Of a stretch of 64,000 nucleotides of DNA, positions 46,590 through 58,164 are shown one piece after another (positions within the stretch are counted from its first letter, which is position 1; each line of letters opens with the position of its first letter). The stretch lies in NCBI RefSeq assembly GCF_028372415.1, contig NC_092878.1:25830903-25894902 (forward strand), written 5' to 3'. A program made the position numbers and the translations under genes. The stretch comes from Notamacropus eugenii (taxonomy: Eukaryota > Chordata > Mammalia > Diprotodontia > Macropodidae). The notes beneath the pieces were generated by a model, which was given only the letters and a program-made list of their open reading frames with translations, searched no databases and was not told the origin of the DNA.

Positions 46590-48703
46590 CCTGAAGCAAA
46601 GCTTAGAGAGATGTAGGATTCCTGGCTCAGTAAGAAGGCAGATGAAATTCAATTTTATGCTGATAGTAACAATCCAAAGTACTTTGGATTGCTGAAAGCT
46701 ATTTATGGACCAAAAACCTATGATACATCACAATTACTCAGTGCTGATGGAGCCACATTGATTAGTGATAAGGACATGATCCTAGAGAGATGGGCTGAAC
46801 ACTTCCATAGTGTTCTCAACAGACCATCATCAATCAATGCTGAGGCCACTGACCATTTACCTCAGGTTGAAGTCAACCCCTCCTTAGCTGAACTTCCAAC
46901 TGAAGAAGAGGTTTTGAGGGCCATTAGGCTCCTTTCATGTGGCAAAGCACCTGGTGCTGATTCTATTCCAGCTGAGATTTACAAGGTAGGGGGACCATTG
47001 CTCATACAAAAGCTTACTGAAATTTTCCAGGTTATATGGCAAGAGGAGGTTATCCCCCAGGAGCTCAAGGATGAGTCTATTGTCCATCTCCATAAGGATA
47101 AATGGAATAGATTGTCCTGTGACAACCACAGGGGGATCTCTATCTTAGTCACTGTTGGCAAAATTCTTGCTAGAGTCCTCCTCAATAAGCTGATCCTTCA
47201 CCTGGAAGATGTTCATCTACCTGAGAGCCAGTGTGACTTCAGAAAGGGCCAAGGAACAGTCAATATGGTGTTTGCTGCTCTACAACTCCAGGAGAAATGT
47301 CAGGAGCAGAACAGAGGTCTGTACCCAACATTTGTAGATCTGACCAAGGCCTTTGACACTATTAGTCATGAGGGCTTATAGAAAATTATGTCAAAATTTG
47401 GTTGCCCAGAGAAGTTCATCAATATTGTATGCCAATTTCATGATAGCATATTTGCCCGGGTTCTGGATAATGGACAATGCTCTTGTGCCTTCCCAGTCAC
47501 CAATGGAGTGAAACAGGGCTGTGTGCTTCCTCCCATGCTTTTTAGCATGATGTTTTCAGTCATGTTGACAAATGCTTTCAATGAGGATGAACACAGCATC
47601 AAGGTCAACTACCGTACTGATGGTAAGTTCTTCAATTAGAAAAGGCTGTGAGCCAAGACCAAAGTGGAGGGAGTGCTGGTGCACGAGTTTCTGTTTGCAG
47701 ATGATTGTGCACTCAATGCAGCCTCTGAAGCTGAGATGCAACAAAGTATGGATCAATTTTCTGCTGCCTGTGCTAATTTTGGCCTAATAATTAACACCAA
47801 AAAAACACAGGTGCTCCATCAACCACCACCACACTCTTCATACATGGAACCATTCATTGGTTACAACAAATGGAGAAGTTCTGAATGCTGTGGATAAGTT
47901 CACTTACCTTCGTAGTGTACTTTCCAGGGACGTACACATTGACAATGAGGTCAATGCATGCATTGCTAGAGCTAGCTCAGTGTTTGGGAGGCTCCGAATA
48001 AAAGTTTGGGAGAGAAAAAGTATTAGACTGACTACCAAACTGAAGGTCTACAGAGCCATTGTGCTGATGTTATTGTTATATGCTAGTGAAACGTGGACAG
48101 TCTACCAGCACCATGCCAGGAAACTGGATCATTTCCATTTGAACTGTCTTAGGAAGATTCTGAAGATCTCCTGGCAGGATAAGGTACCAGACACTGAAGT
48201 CCTTGCTCAAGCTGAACCGCCAAGTATTCAAACTATGATTCAGAGACCACAACTCTGATGGGCTGGCCACATTGTCCGAATGCAAAACATACGCTTACCA
48301 AAAAGACTATTTTATGGAGAACTTGCATGGGGCAGATGATCACATGGTAGCCAGAAGAAACGATACAAGGATACTCTCAAGGTGTCTCTAAAGAACTTTG
48401 GATTTGACTGTGCAACATGGGAGACACTGGCACAGGAATGCTGAGCATGGCGTGCCCACATAAGAAAAAGTGCTGTGCTCTTTGAGCAAAGCAAAATTGA
48501 GACAGCGCAAAGTAAACGCAGGATGCGCAAATTTGAGACATCTACCCCAAATATTCACATGGACTATCTGTGTCCAACCTGTGGTAGAGCATGCCGAGCT
48601 CGTGTTGGTTTGATCAGCCACAGATGGATACACTGAAATTTCACTTTACAATGGTAATATCATTTTGGTCCTCTTCAAAGACGAAGGACAACAACCAACC
48701 AAA
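46590..48703 (+). mobile_element. RTE-clade LINE, 5' truncated, degraded reverse transcriptase
   Basis: A LINE that still shows most of its reverse transcriptase and C-terminal region. Motifs in order are IYGPKTYDTSQLLSADG (about 46,700), GKAPGADSIPAEIYK, the FVDLTKAFDT catalytic block (about 47,330), NGVKQGC, and LFADDCALNA (about 47,690, the FADD active-site motif). WAGHIVR follows the stop near 48,256. A Cys/His cluster CPTCGRACRARVGLISH lies near the natural stop at 48,634. The frame is broken by stops at about 46,613, 47,379, 47,637 and 47,649, a shift near 47,855, and stops at about 48,256, 48,338 and 48,440. The endonuclease domain is missing. The tail ggtcctcttcaaagacgaag is shared with the window's SINEs. 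Confidence 0.9.
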
Positions 48704-48757
48704 CAGCCTGAGACAATAGGGATTAAGTAATATCTGAAATCAATAATCCAAGGTCAG

Positions 48758-49002
48758 AGGGCAGCTAAGTGACTAGGGCCTACAGTGCTGAGCCTAGAGT
48801 CAGTTAAACTTTTCTTCCTGAATTCAAATCTGGTCTCAGATGTTCACTAACTGTATGACCCTGAGAAAATCACTTACACCTGTTTGCCTCCATTTCCTCA
48901 TCTGTAAAATTGGGCTACAGAAGAAAATGGCAAACCCCTCCAATGTCTTTGCCAAGAAAACCCCAAATAGCGTCATGAAGAGTTGGATGCAACTAAACAA
49001 CC
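48758..49002 (+). mobile_element. MAR1-type SINE
   Basis: It contains gggcagctaagtgactagg, cctgaattcaaatctggtc, tcctcatctgtaaaattggg and gccaagaaaaccccaaatag. It lies 55 bp after the RTE LINE. Confidence 0.85.
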
Positions 49003-49204
49003 AGAAGGTAGTACACTAGCACAGAGAAAAGGCTTGAATCCAGACTTTCCTGGATCCCCAGCTGGTTCCATGTTGTCTACAATACAAGTGTTATTATACC
49101 CTTTTTTTGTCCTACACTTGTCATTTCATTGATGTTGGCAACTCCCAAATGAGGAAACCACCTCTACCAATGCAACTGCTCCAAAATTTATGTCCTATAG
49201 AGTC

Positions 49205-49385
49205 CCTTCACAGTACTGGGAGTGACTTGCCCAGGGTCACACAACCAGGTTACATCCATTTTACAGATGAAGAAACCAAAGCTCAGAGAAACTAAGTGAC
49301 TTGACCACGATCACACAGCTGTTACATAGCAGAGAATCTTACAGAAGCCCTTAATTCTGAAACCAGTTTTCTTTCCACCATAATT
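49205..49385 (-). mobile_element. MIR-like SINE
   Basis: It contains gtgacttgcccagggtcac, ttttacagatgaagaaacc and acgatcacacagctgttac in reverse orientation. Confidence 0.65.
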
Positions 49386-50867
49386 GTATCCTTTGGGTTG
49401 TGTCCAAGGCCACCCTATAGTTTAAGCAGCCACTGAATAGTCAAGTAACCACTTTCCTTTGGGAAGAAAAAACTCTCCCTTTCCTTGAAAATATAAAACC
49501 AACCGTTCACAGAAGGGAAAGAAACTTCCTTAGAATTACTCTAATGCATCTTATTCTGTACCCAGTGTCCCTGAGTCCTTCAAGTCACTGCCTCCCTTTT
49601 ATTACCAAGGGACTTTAACATGTAGAGATAAGCCAATGCAAGATATCAAAAATACTTTTTTCAAAGCTGATTAACCATAGCACAAACAGTTGCAATGGTA
49701 TTCTTCCTCTACTGTTGCCTTCCCTTCCATCACCAAATATATGTGTGTATTTGTGTGTGTATGTGTGTGTGTGTGTGTATATATATACACACACACACAC
49801 ACACATAACTGTATGTTTTAGATTTTGTTTTTTGCTGGGGTATTTTTCACCCTGCAGGTACAGTAAAACCAGAATGTCTAACGCTGCATAACTTGGTCTA
49901 TTGGTTAGATTATACACATAATTTCGTTTTTGAAAATCTGGATATTTGGGATATTTTAAATCCATCCCAACTGAATAGGGTAGATTTAAAATTCCAGCTT
50001 TTTGTTTGTTTCCTGTGATAACATCTTTGGTATCTTAGGCTAAATATAGAGTGTCCCAAAAGTCTTAGTACGGATTTAAGATTTAGTAGCTTAAAGCTAC
50101 TATCTAGTTTGAACAGATAATCCAATTTGTGAAATAGGCTTTCTCCTTTCTTTTCTGTATCCATCACTGTCCATGTGGGGGTTATTTCCTTGCATCAATA
50201 GCAAATGGTGAAAAGAAGACACCAGCCTCAAAATCAGTGTTGCTACTTGTTAGCCAACACATATGCATTTTTAAAGGATAAGATATAGGCTAAAAGATTA
50301 AAAAAGATTGGGGGTTAGGCATGACTTTCCTTTTTCAGTGCTTTCCTTGTCCACTGTTAGCATGAACTATTCAATAAATTTGTAAGATTAAAATGAAATT
50401 TAGCTGATAGAATTTTCAGTGTTTTTTAAACTACAAGCAGTTTCCAGCTTTTGTTCCAGAAATTTAGCACATTTTACATGGAAACAATGTCACGAGGAAG
50501 TGTTGCTAGGTTTCCAGGCCAACCCACAAAGGTCTATTTAACCTGTAATTCAGAAACGAAGCATCCGTTATGTTTTATTTCTACTGGAAAATGGATTCCA
50601 AGTCCCACCTGGAAATGTTATGAATACATGCTACCCTCCTCTTGACAGAGAGGTGACAGATTCAGGGGACTGAATGAAACACGTGTGGCTTGGGCAAGGC
50701 TGATGCTGGAATTTGTTTTCCTTCACTCTGCATAGCTGTTACAAGGGTTTGGATTTTCTTTGTTGGGGTGGGGGAGGGCGGGAGAAAAGAGGGGAAAGGG
50801 AGAGGTATAGAAAATGGATGTGTGTTCATTAACATTTTTTTAAGAAATGCTATAAACATATAACAGC
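49386..50867. other. Intergenic, mostly unclassified
   Basis: Apart from the palindromic microsatellite and a possible mariner-type inverted-repeat end at about 50,048-50,075, no gene or repeat was recognised. Confidence 0.4.
49741..49806. repeat. (TG)n(TA)n(CA)n microsatellite with 42-nt perfect palindrome
   Basis: A TG run, a short TATATATA centre and a CA run form a perfect inverted repeat with no spacer at 49,762-49,803. Every base pairs with its mirror partner around the centre between 49,782 and 49,783. Confidence 0.97.
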
Positions 50868-51250
50868 TAGAGTAGTTGAGGGAGTGTTAGAATTGGAGCC
50901 TGGAAGGTCTGAACTCAAATCCCACCCTTTGAGACTAGCTTTGGGGAGGGGGGAGAGAATATGCATTTATTAAGTGCCCTACTGTGTGCTTAGTACTTTT
51001 TAAAAAAGCTAATACTCTCTCATTTGAGCCTCACAATAATGCTGCAAGGTAGATACTATTATTACCTTAATTTTACAGTTGAGAAAACTGAGGCAAATAG
51101 AGGTTGAGTGACTTGACCAGGGTCACACGTCTAGTAAGTGTCTGAAGCTGGATTTGAACTCAGGTCTTCATGACTCCAGAGTCAGCATTCTATCCACTGT
51201 GTCACCGGCTATATCAAGTGGCCATAGTCAAGTCATTTAATTTCTCTGAG
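50868..51250 (+). mobile_element. MIR-like SINE split by a reverse SINE
   Basis: The left piece (50,868-50,935, gtctgaactcaaatcccacc) and a right piece (51,218-51,250, tagtcaagtcatttaatttc) look like halves of one plus-strand SINE. Between them (50,957-51,210) lies a reverse SINE with aaaactgaggcaaatagagg and gatttgaactcaggtcttc. Confidence 0.55.
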
Positions 51251-51328
51251 CTAAAGATAGTTTGCTGTATTTAAATTAGCACCTTCATCTACGAACACTA
51301 CATAAGATTATTATCTCAACTCCTCTTC

Positions 51329-51375
51329 ATAACATAACATAACATAACATAATATAACATAACATAGCATAACTT
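51329..51375. repeat. (ATAAC)n microsatellite
   Basis: About nine pentamer units of CATAA/ATAAC with one AATATAAC and one TAGCATAAC variant. Confidence 0.95.
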
Positions 51376-51392
51376 CAGCCTCTTCATAGCAT

Positions 51393-51833
51393 CTTAGATT
51401 GAAAACATGAAGAAATCTTAGAAGTCATTAAGTTCAATCCTCTGCCCTCCCTCATTTTAAAGATGAAGGAATTGAGGCATAAAAAGATTAAATGAACTGC
51501 CTAGAGTCACACACTTAATAAGCATCTGAAATAGAATTTAAATTCATGTCCTTTAGGCAGTGGTACACTGGATAAGAAACTCTGGAGCTGGAGTCAAGAA
51601 GACATTGAGTTCAAATCCAGCCTCTGACATTTACTAGCCATGTGACCCTGGGCAAGTCATTTCACCTCTCTCTGTCTCAGTTTCCTCAACTGTAAAACAG
51701 AAATCATAAAGCAGCTACTTTACACGTGTTGCTATGAGGATCAAATACGCTATTTGTTTAAAAAAAAAAAAAGGTTTAACCTAGTGCCTGGCACATAGTG
51801 GGTGCTTAATAAATGCTTTTTCCTTCTCTCCTT
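51393..51833. mobile_element. Reverse MIR-like SINE followed by a plus-strand MIR-type SINE with L2-like 3' end
   Basis: 51,393-51,555 has ttaaagatgaaggaattgag in reverse layout. 51,556-51,833 runs from ggcagtggtacactggataa through gaccctgggcaagtcatttc to cacatagtgggtgcttaata. Confidence 0.7.
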
Positions 51834-52029
51834 TCACATCTTCTGACTTCCAAGTCCAGTGCCCTACTCATGACATGATATTGTCTCCATGCTCCAGCAG
51901 TCATCATCCCCTCTAAATCATGCATCATTGGCTCCTTTCCATCTACATGCAAACATGCTCACATGCTTCCTGATACTTTCAAAACAAAGCAAAAAACCAA
52001 AAAACACCTTTCCTTGAACCACAGAATAA

Positions 52030-52176
52030 TAAAATTTTAAAGTGGAAAAGATCTTAAGAATCATCTAGTTCTACCCTCCTTATTTTACAGATAAGAAAAG
52101 CAGAGGTCACCCTAGAAGCACATAGCAGAGCTCAGCTTAGAACCCAGCCTTCTGAGTCCAAATCCAGTAATCTGTC
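52030..52176 (-). mobile_element. MIR-like SINE fragment
   Basis: It contains aaagatcttaagaatcatc and attttacagataagaaaag. Confidence 0.5.
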
Positions 52177-52402
52177 TTGTTTTGTTCAGTTGTGTCAGAC
52201 ACATTTGTGAACCCATTCTGGATTTTCTTAGCAAAGAACTAGAGTGGGTTGCCATTTCCTTCTCCAGCTCATTTTACAGAAGAGGAAACTGAGGCAAGTA
52301 GGATAAAATGACTTTTCCAGGGTCATACAGCTAGTAAGTGTCTGAGGTCAGTTTTGAACTCCTGAAGATGAGTCTTCTTGGCTCCAGGCACAACACTCTA
52401 TC
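52177..52402 (-). mobile_element. MAR1-type SINE
   Basis: It contains cattctggattttcttagc, ccatttccttctccagctc, agaggaaactgaggcaagt and tctgaggtcagttttgaac. Reverse orientation. Confidence 0.8.
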
Positions 52403-52552
52403 TAAAATGGAACTATCAAGTAACTACAAAAAGTAGCCACCAAGCTACTACACCACATTACTTTGTACCCCACTTACCTGCTACTCCCTTTACTTCCAAG
52501 GCTAATCTAAGTTTTACCTATTTCTTTCCACTACATTCCTCCAATTCTCTTT

Positions 52553-52690
52553 TGAGGTTTTCAAAGTGCTTTGAATGACTCCAGGGGCTGTTGTGAGGAA
52601 GCATTATACCCTTCTTACAGATGGGGAAACTGAGGCATAGAGCAATTGACTTGCACAAGGTCATTTAACATCCGGATTTCTCAAACTTAC
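52553..52690 (-). mobile_element. MIR-like SINE
   Basis: It contains ggggctgttgtgaggaagc and acagatggggaaactgagg in reverse layout. Confidence 0.6.
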
Positions 52691-52969
52691 AGTCCCCTCC
52701 AACCCTGGACAAATCCAGCTCAGGTTAGAAATTCATTCACCTAATACCAGGAAAAAAGAAATACAAAAGTGGAAAAGGCAAATGCAAGCAGCCAGGGGCA
52801 AGTTGGGTCCCCTGACCATGCTACATTGAGGGCAGAGTCTCCATGATGCTGAAATAGAAAGGGACTACTAGGCCTTCCCACTACCCCACTCACCACCACC
52901 TCCCTGAGTTACAGGATGATTTCCGAAGAATCGAAGAACAAGACAGAGTGAAAAGCTCATCTCTCCCTT

Positions 52970-53205
52970 TTTTTTAAGCTTTTATAAAGGAAAATTTAAT
53001 TCTTTTTTAAAAATTAATTTATTTAATTATATTTTTTACCTTTCACTTCCACAAATTTTTGAATTTTAAATTTTCTCTGCCTCCCTCCCCTCCCCAATCT
53101 GATAAAGGCTCTACATATACATTCTTAGTAGACACATTTTCACATTAGTCATTTCATATTCACAGTTATGATTCTTATCTGTGTTTCTCTCCATCCTATT
53201 CCCCC
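52970..53205 (-). mobile_element. Possible reverse L1 3' end
   Basis: It contains ttttaaattttctctgcctc, ccctccccaatctgataaag and a later tagtcatttcatattcacag, similar in layout to 31,195-31,320. Diverged, so only tentative. Confidence 0.4.
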
Positions 53206-53475
53206 CCATTTATGCTTTTATTTCTCCTTTCCCTCCTTGCTCATCTATTCTTTTAATTGATAGCCACTATCACAAGGCCAGAGTAGGACCAAAGTGTTGT
53301 TCAAAGTTGGCCAGGTCTCCCAAGACACCATGCCCCTTCAGCACTGGGTCACCATATGGATAGAAGCTACCAGGGAATTTATCATTCCTCAAGCATCCCA
53401 GTGCTGAGGGGTAGATATGGTCAGCTGTAAGCAAGCACAGAATACTTGTGGATGCTCTGTACCCATGCTACACAA

Positions 53476-53600
53476 AGAGCCGGTAGATGATTGGACCTCA
53501 TATCAGGAAGATATGAGTTCAAATCCTTCCTCAGACACATACTAGTTGCGTCATCCTGGGCAAGTCAGTTCATCTCTGTCTGTCTCAGTTTTCTCATCTT
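53476..53600 (+). mobile_element. MIR-like SINE, left half
   Basis: It contains gatatgagttcaaatccttc, catcctgggcaagtcagttc and tgtctcagttttctcatct, then stops abruptly. The missing half appears at 54,676-54,812. Confidence 0.7.
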
Positions 53601-54670
53601 CTCCCTCTATACTACTTCACTTGGTGATCTCATCAGTTCATTTGGATTTAATTATCATCTTTATGTTGGTGATGATCATATTTACCTATCCTGCCCTAAC
53701 CCCTCTGCTGACCCCCAGTCTCAAATCTCCAACTACTTGTTAGATATCTTGAACCAGATGTTCCTTAGACATCTTAAACTCAACATGCCCCAAACTAAAC
53801 TCATTATCTTTGCCTCACCATTCCCTCTCCCCTTCCAAACTTCCATATTTCTGTCAAAGGCACCACCATCTTCCCAGTCCCCCAGGCTCAAAACCCAGGT
53901 GTCTATTCTCAACTCCTCATTACCTTTCACTCCCCCATAACAAATCTATTGCTAAGGCCTGTTGGTTTCACATTGCAACATCCCTCAAATATGCCCCCTT
54001 TCTTCCCTCTGACAGAGCCACCACTCTGGTACAGGCCTTCATCATATCACATCTGGGCTGGTGCTAATGGGTTTGCCCATCTCAAGTATCTCCCCTCTCC
54101 AATCCACCCTCTATTCAGCTGCCAGAGTGATTTTCCTAAAGGGAAAATCTGACCATGTTACTCCACCACACACATACTCAGTAATCTCCAGTGGCTCCTT
54201 ATCACCTCCAGGCTCATATACAAAATCCTCTGTTTGACATTCGAATATCAACATGACCTCCCCCCACCTCCTACCTTTTCATTCTTCTATCTTACTCTCC
54301 TCCATGGACTCTTGGATCCAGTGACACTTGTCTCCTCAATTAAAATTCCATCTCTCAGCCTTTTCTCTGAATGTCCCCTATACCTTGAGCACTCTTCCTC
54401 CTCATGTCTACCTATTGGTTTCCCCTGCTTATTTCAAGTGCCAACTAACATTTTTCCTCCTACAAGAAGTCTTTCCCAACCACTCCTAATTCCAATGCCT
54501 TCCCTCTGTTAATTATTTCCGTTTATCCTGTTTACAATTTGTACATATTTGCCTGCTTGTTTTCTCCCCCACTGGACTGTGAGCTCACTGAAGGCAGGAA
54601 TTGTCTTCTGCCTCTTTTTGTATCCTGAGCATTTAGCACAATGCTTGGTCTATAGTAGGTGCTTAATTCA
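53601..54670 (+). mobile_element. L2/L3-like LINE with reverse transcriptase remnant
   Basis: The open stretch 53,491-53,940 contains [17 protein letters not shown], a decayed YADD active-site motif, followed by [14 protein letters not shown], the usual LINE-2/CR1-superfamily wording. The 3' part has tctgaccatgttactccacc, tgagcactcttcctcctc, ggactgtgagctcactgaag and a tail like tctatagtaggtgcttaatt. Confidence 0.8.
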
Positions 54671-54675
54671 TTAAC

Positions 54676-54812
54676 TGGCTAACTGTAAAGTGAGGATAAC
54701 AATAGCTCTAACTTCCCAGGGCTGTTGTAAGAATCAAATGAGATAACATATGCAAGGTGCTTTGTGAACCTTAAATCACCATATAATGCTAGCTATTATT
54801 ATTGTAAGATAT
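54676..54812 (+). mobile_element. MIR-like SINE, right half
   Basis: It contains actgtaaagtgaggataac, gggctgttgtaagaatcaa and atgctagctattattattg. It continues the SINE at 53,476-53,600. Confidence 0.7.
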
Positions 54813-55560
54813 CCTAGAACCTATGTAGCATGTGTAGAATTACTGTAAGATATGGTAAAGTCTATGTAACGTATCATGGCAGGTTGCAAAAATTTACTGT
54901 CTGCTGAATATCTAGCAAGACAGAGCCTGATGGCTAGAATTACATGTCAGAAGTAGCACAATCTTTCATAAACCAACAGACAGCAAGACTCCATGCTACA
55001 AAAACAGACCTCAAAATGTCCTTGAGGATTCAATAAACAAACCGTCCCAGACTCAAAACCACCCTCACAGACAAAGCTGTGGCCCACAATGACCTGGGCA
55101 AAACATCAAGCCCTAAAAATTTAGCAGCAGCATTTTGATGTCTCCACACCAAATGCCCCTCATCTCCAAGCCAGGTGAATGAGAAGCTTTCACAAAGCTG
55201 AGGTCTAAGAGAAGAAATCAAAATCCCTGGAGAACCATGACATCCCCATCATCCTATCTGCCACTGGAGCGGTCTCAAAGGAGTTTTCAGGGAGCCTTCA
55301 GAAGATGAGCTTTCCTCCAAAAACCTTAATTCCATTACAAAAGTGTCATGTTATCCACCTGTGCAACTGTCCTCAAATGATCATATGTAAAAGAATAATA
55401 TCAAGGCTTGTCTCAGGGTTGTTTCTATCTTAATTCCATCAAAAGATAAATAATAAGAATCACATTTATAGATAGATTCACAATTTATAAAACATTTCAC
55501 ACATATTTAATTTGACTCTAACAAAGCCCCTTTGAGACAGAAAATGCAAAGGTTATTGTT
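54813..55560. other. Unclassified stretch
   Basis: No exon, RNA gene or repeat family recognised. Near the left edge tgtaagatatcctag and tgtaagatatggtaa start two imperfect copies about 45 bp long, and an AATAAA lies near 55,032. An LTR fragment is possible but unproven. Confidence 0.4.
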
Positions 55561-55594
55561 TACATTTTACAGATGAGAAAAGAGGTGATTTCAT

Positions 55595-55800
55595 AGATCA
55601 TAGTATCCCAGATTTAGAGCTGAGCGAGACCAGAGAAACCTTTGAGTTCAGTGTCTCTCATTGTCCAGAGAAGGAAATTATGGAACAGAGAGGTTAAGTG
55701 GCTCACCCAGAGTCACACAGCTAAGACGCTTACATGTCTGAGGCAGAATGAGAACTCAGGTCTTCCTGACTCCAAGTCTAGAACAGGTCCTATTGCTACT
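55595..55800 (-). mobile_element. MIR-like SINE
   Basis: It contains gagaggttaagtggctcacc, cagagtcacacagctaagac and atgagaactcaggtcttcc in reverse layout. Confidence 0.65.
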
Positions 55801-56079
55801 AAGTGGAACAGCTAAGTTTCAAACCTGTATCTTCTAATTCTTGATCTATCCATCCATCAATTTGTCTGTCAATCATTCATCAAATAATATAGTAATTGAA
55901 ATCTCAGAAGTGGAAAACAAGGTTCACAGTTTTACAGAACAAGAAAGAGAAAAAGAGCTGGGGCTGGCTAATGACTGGAAAGTCATAAGACCACTACAGC
56001 CATCTGGACTGTGGTTGATGTTGATGGCAATCTACCTCAGCCTCCTCCTTTGTAATTAGGAGTACTGACTGGCTCTGCC

Positions 56080-56800
56080 GGGAATGCTCTGTCCACTATT
56101 TCAGGAAAGTCTTAGTCTTACCTCTCTTTGTCCCTTCCTATCCATTCAATGCCCAACTGCCTCCTCTCTCTTCTTCCCTGTTCAGTTCAGGGACTAAGAT
56201 CAAATCAGCTGTGCCATTGCCCTCGAGGTGATGTGTCACTCTATTCCCCTATGGTCCCATTCATCATCTTTGAAACTTTCTAGGTCCATATAGCACTCTT
56301 AGCTTACCACTCCGCTAAACTAACTGTCTGCCCTTTTAGAATATATTACTATAAAAAAACAAGCTCCTTGTAAGGAGAGACTGTCTTTGCTTTTGTATTT
56401 GCATTCCATGTATTATAATCACTTAATAAACCTGATTAATGTATTTCTGAAGCTACCTATTCTCTACCCATCATCTATAACCTCCTTACTCCCCTCCTTT
56501 CTTCATACAAGAAACTCAGTTTTCTATCCTGGAACCACCCTGGGCTCTGATAGGTGAGCTTTCACTTTATCTTGCCTGGAACCACTCCTCCGTCTCACCT
56601 CTTGGCTACTATTTCCAGACTATCCATCCATCAACCACTATCCTTTCCAACTCCCCTTCATATATTATCTTCCTTCATTAGAATACAAGCTCCTTGAGGA
56701 CAGGAGCACGAACTGTCTTGCTTCCTTCTGTAAGTTTCTTCACCGAGCATGGTTTCTGGAACACATTGTTACAATAGGCACTTAATAAACTATCTATCTA
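56080..56800 (+). mobile_element. L2-like 3' fragments
   Basis: Two decayed 3' ends are visible. About 56,360-56,440 has agctccttgtaaggagagac and a tataatcacttaataaacc end. About 56,670-56,795 has aatacaagctccttgaggac and aataggcacttaataaact. Confidence 0.55.
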
Positions 56801-57019
56801 TCCATCTTAATCATCTGTCTATTTTTTAAATTTATTCAGAGGTCAAGGATTTATCTCCTCATAACAGGTGAATATATATTTCCCATGTCTAACATCTCCA
56901 TTTAATAGTTGGAAGGCTTAGAAAATAGTTCCAGGAACTCTGGGACCCCAGCAAATGAAATAATATTGTCAGGATTCCCAGATTTCTTGGATGAAAATTC
57001 AACTAAAGACATGGCTAAA

Positions 57020-57222
57020 GACATACAGTGTGATGCCAAGAAGTTTGGAATCAGTAGGACTAAGTTTTTGTCTTGTCTCTGCCATGAAAGAACTGTGCGA
57101 CCTTAAGGAAGTCACTTAATTTCTCAGGATCTCAGTCTTCTTATCTGTAATTTGGGGTTTGACTAGGTAACCCCAAAAGGCCCTTTCAGCTCTAAAATTA
57201 TATTTGCCCTGTGACCTAAAGT
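57020..57222 (+). mobile_element. MIR-like SINE
   Basis: It contains aagtttggaatcagtagga, aaggaagtcacttaatttc, ttcttatctgtaatttggg and a tail with ggccctttcagctctaaaat. Confidence 0.65.
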
Positions 57223-57226
57223 GTTT

Positions 57227-57480
57227 TGTTATTATCGAGTTGTTTTAGTGATCTCTGACTTTTCTTGACCCCATTTGAGGTTTTTTTGGCAGAGATACTG
57301 GAGTGGTTTGCTATTTCCTTCTCTAGTTCATTTTATAAATGAGAAAACTGAGGCAAACAGGTTTAAGTGACTTGCCTAGGAACACACAGCTAGTAAGTAT
57401 CTGAAGCCAGATTTGAACTCAGCAAGATAAGTCTTCCTGACTTCAGGCCTGGCATTCTATCTATTGTGCTAAAGTGTTAC
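57227..57480 (-). mobile_element. MAR1-type SINE
   Basis: It contains cttgaccccatttgaggttt, gagaaaactgaggcaaacag, cacacagctagtaagtatc and gatttgaactcagcaaga. Reverse orientation. Confidence 0.85.
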
Positions 57481-57484
57481 CTAC

Positions 57485-57760
57485 ATTCTATCTTTTTTTC
57501 TTCTAGTTTTCAAGCATTTATTTAATCTCATTCTCATTTATTTCCCCTCATTGAAAAAAAAGAAAGAAAAATCTTGTTATAAATTTGCACTGCCAACAAA
57601 AACCAATTCTTGCACTGGCCATGTTCAAAAATGTGTATCTCTTTCTGTACTCTGAGACCATCATCTGTCTACGATGTTGGGTAGCATGCTTTGCCTTTGG
57701 TCCAAAGGACAATGGTTTCTCACTGCACTGACTAGACTTCCCTATGTTTCTCCAGAAAAG
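57485..57760 (-). mobile_element. L1-type repeat, reverse orientation
   Basis: It contains cttgcactggccatgttcaa, atgtgtatctctttctgtac and gttgggtagcatgctttgcc, wording I associate with marsupial L1 in reverse. The family call is from memory. Confidence 0.5.
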
Positions 57761-58164
57761 AGAAACTAAAAATTTCACCTGGGCATGATGGGAAATTCAT
57801 CCAGTCTGTCCTTTCTTCAAAACCAAGATGGGAATGGATGGCAAAAACAAAAGGGAGAAGTATATCCCTCCAAGGGCACTCTGTCTCTACTTTCTACTAA
57901 AGGGCCCTCCTTGGATTCTACCTGCAGCACTCTCCAGTGACAGCAGAGGACGCTCTGACCAAGCGGGTGACTCCAACATGCTCAAACAGCCCAAGGCTGA
58001 GCCGCCTGCCAGGCAATGAGAATGGATTTTTTGGCTCTTCTGTCTCCTTGAGTCTCTCTCATTTACCTTACAGAGAGAATTACTGTCTTAATCATTTTTT
58101 TGGAATTTTGAATGTGTCTGGAATTCTGTGCCCCATTCCAACTTATGGTCAAGAAAAGGTCCAG

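Noticed and set aside
53491..53940. 149-codon plus-strand frame as a host gene
   Set aside because: It contains a LINE reverse transcriptase remnant (YVGDD and HLKLN wording) and is part of a repeat.
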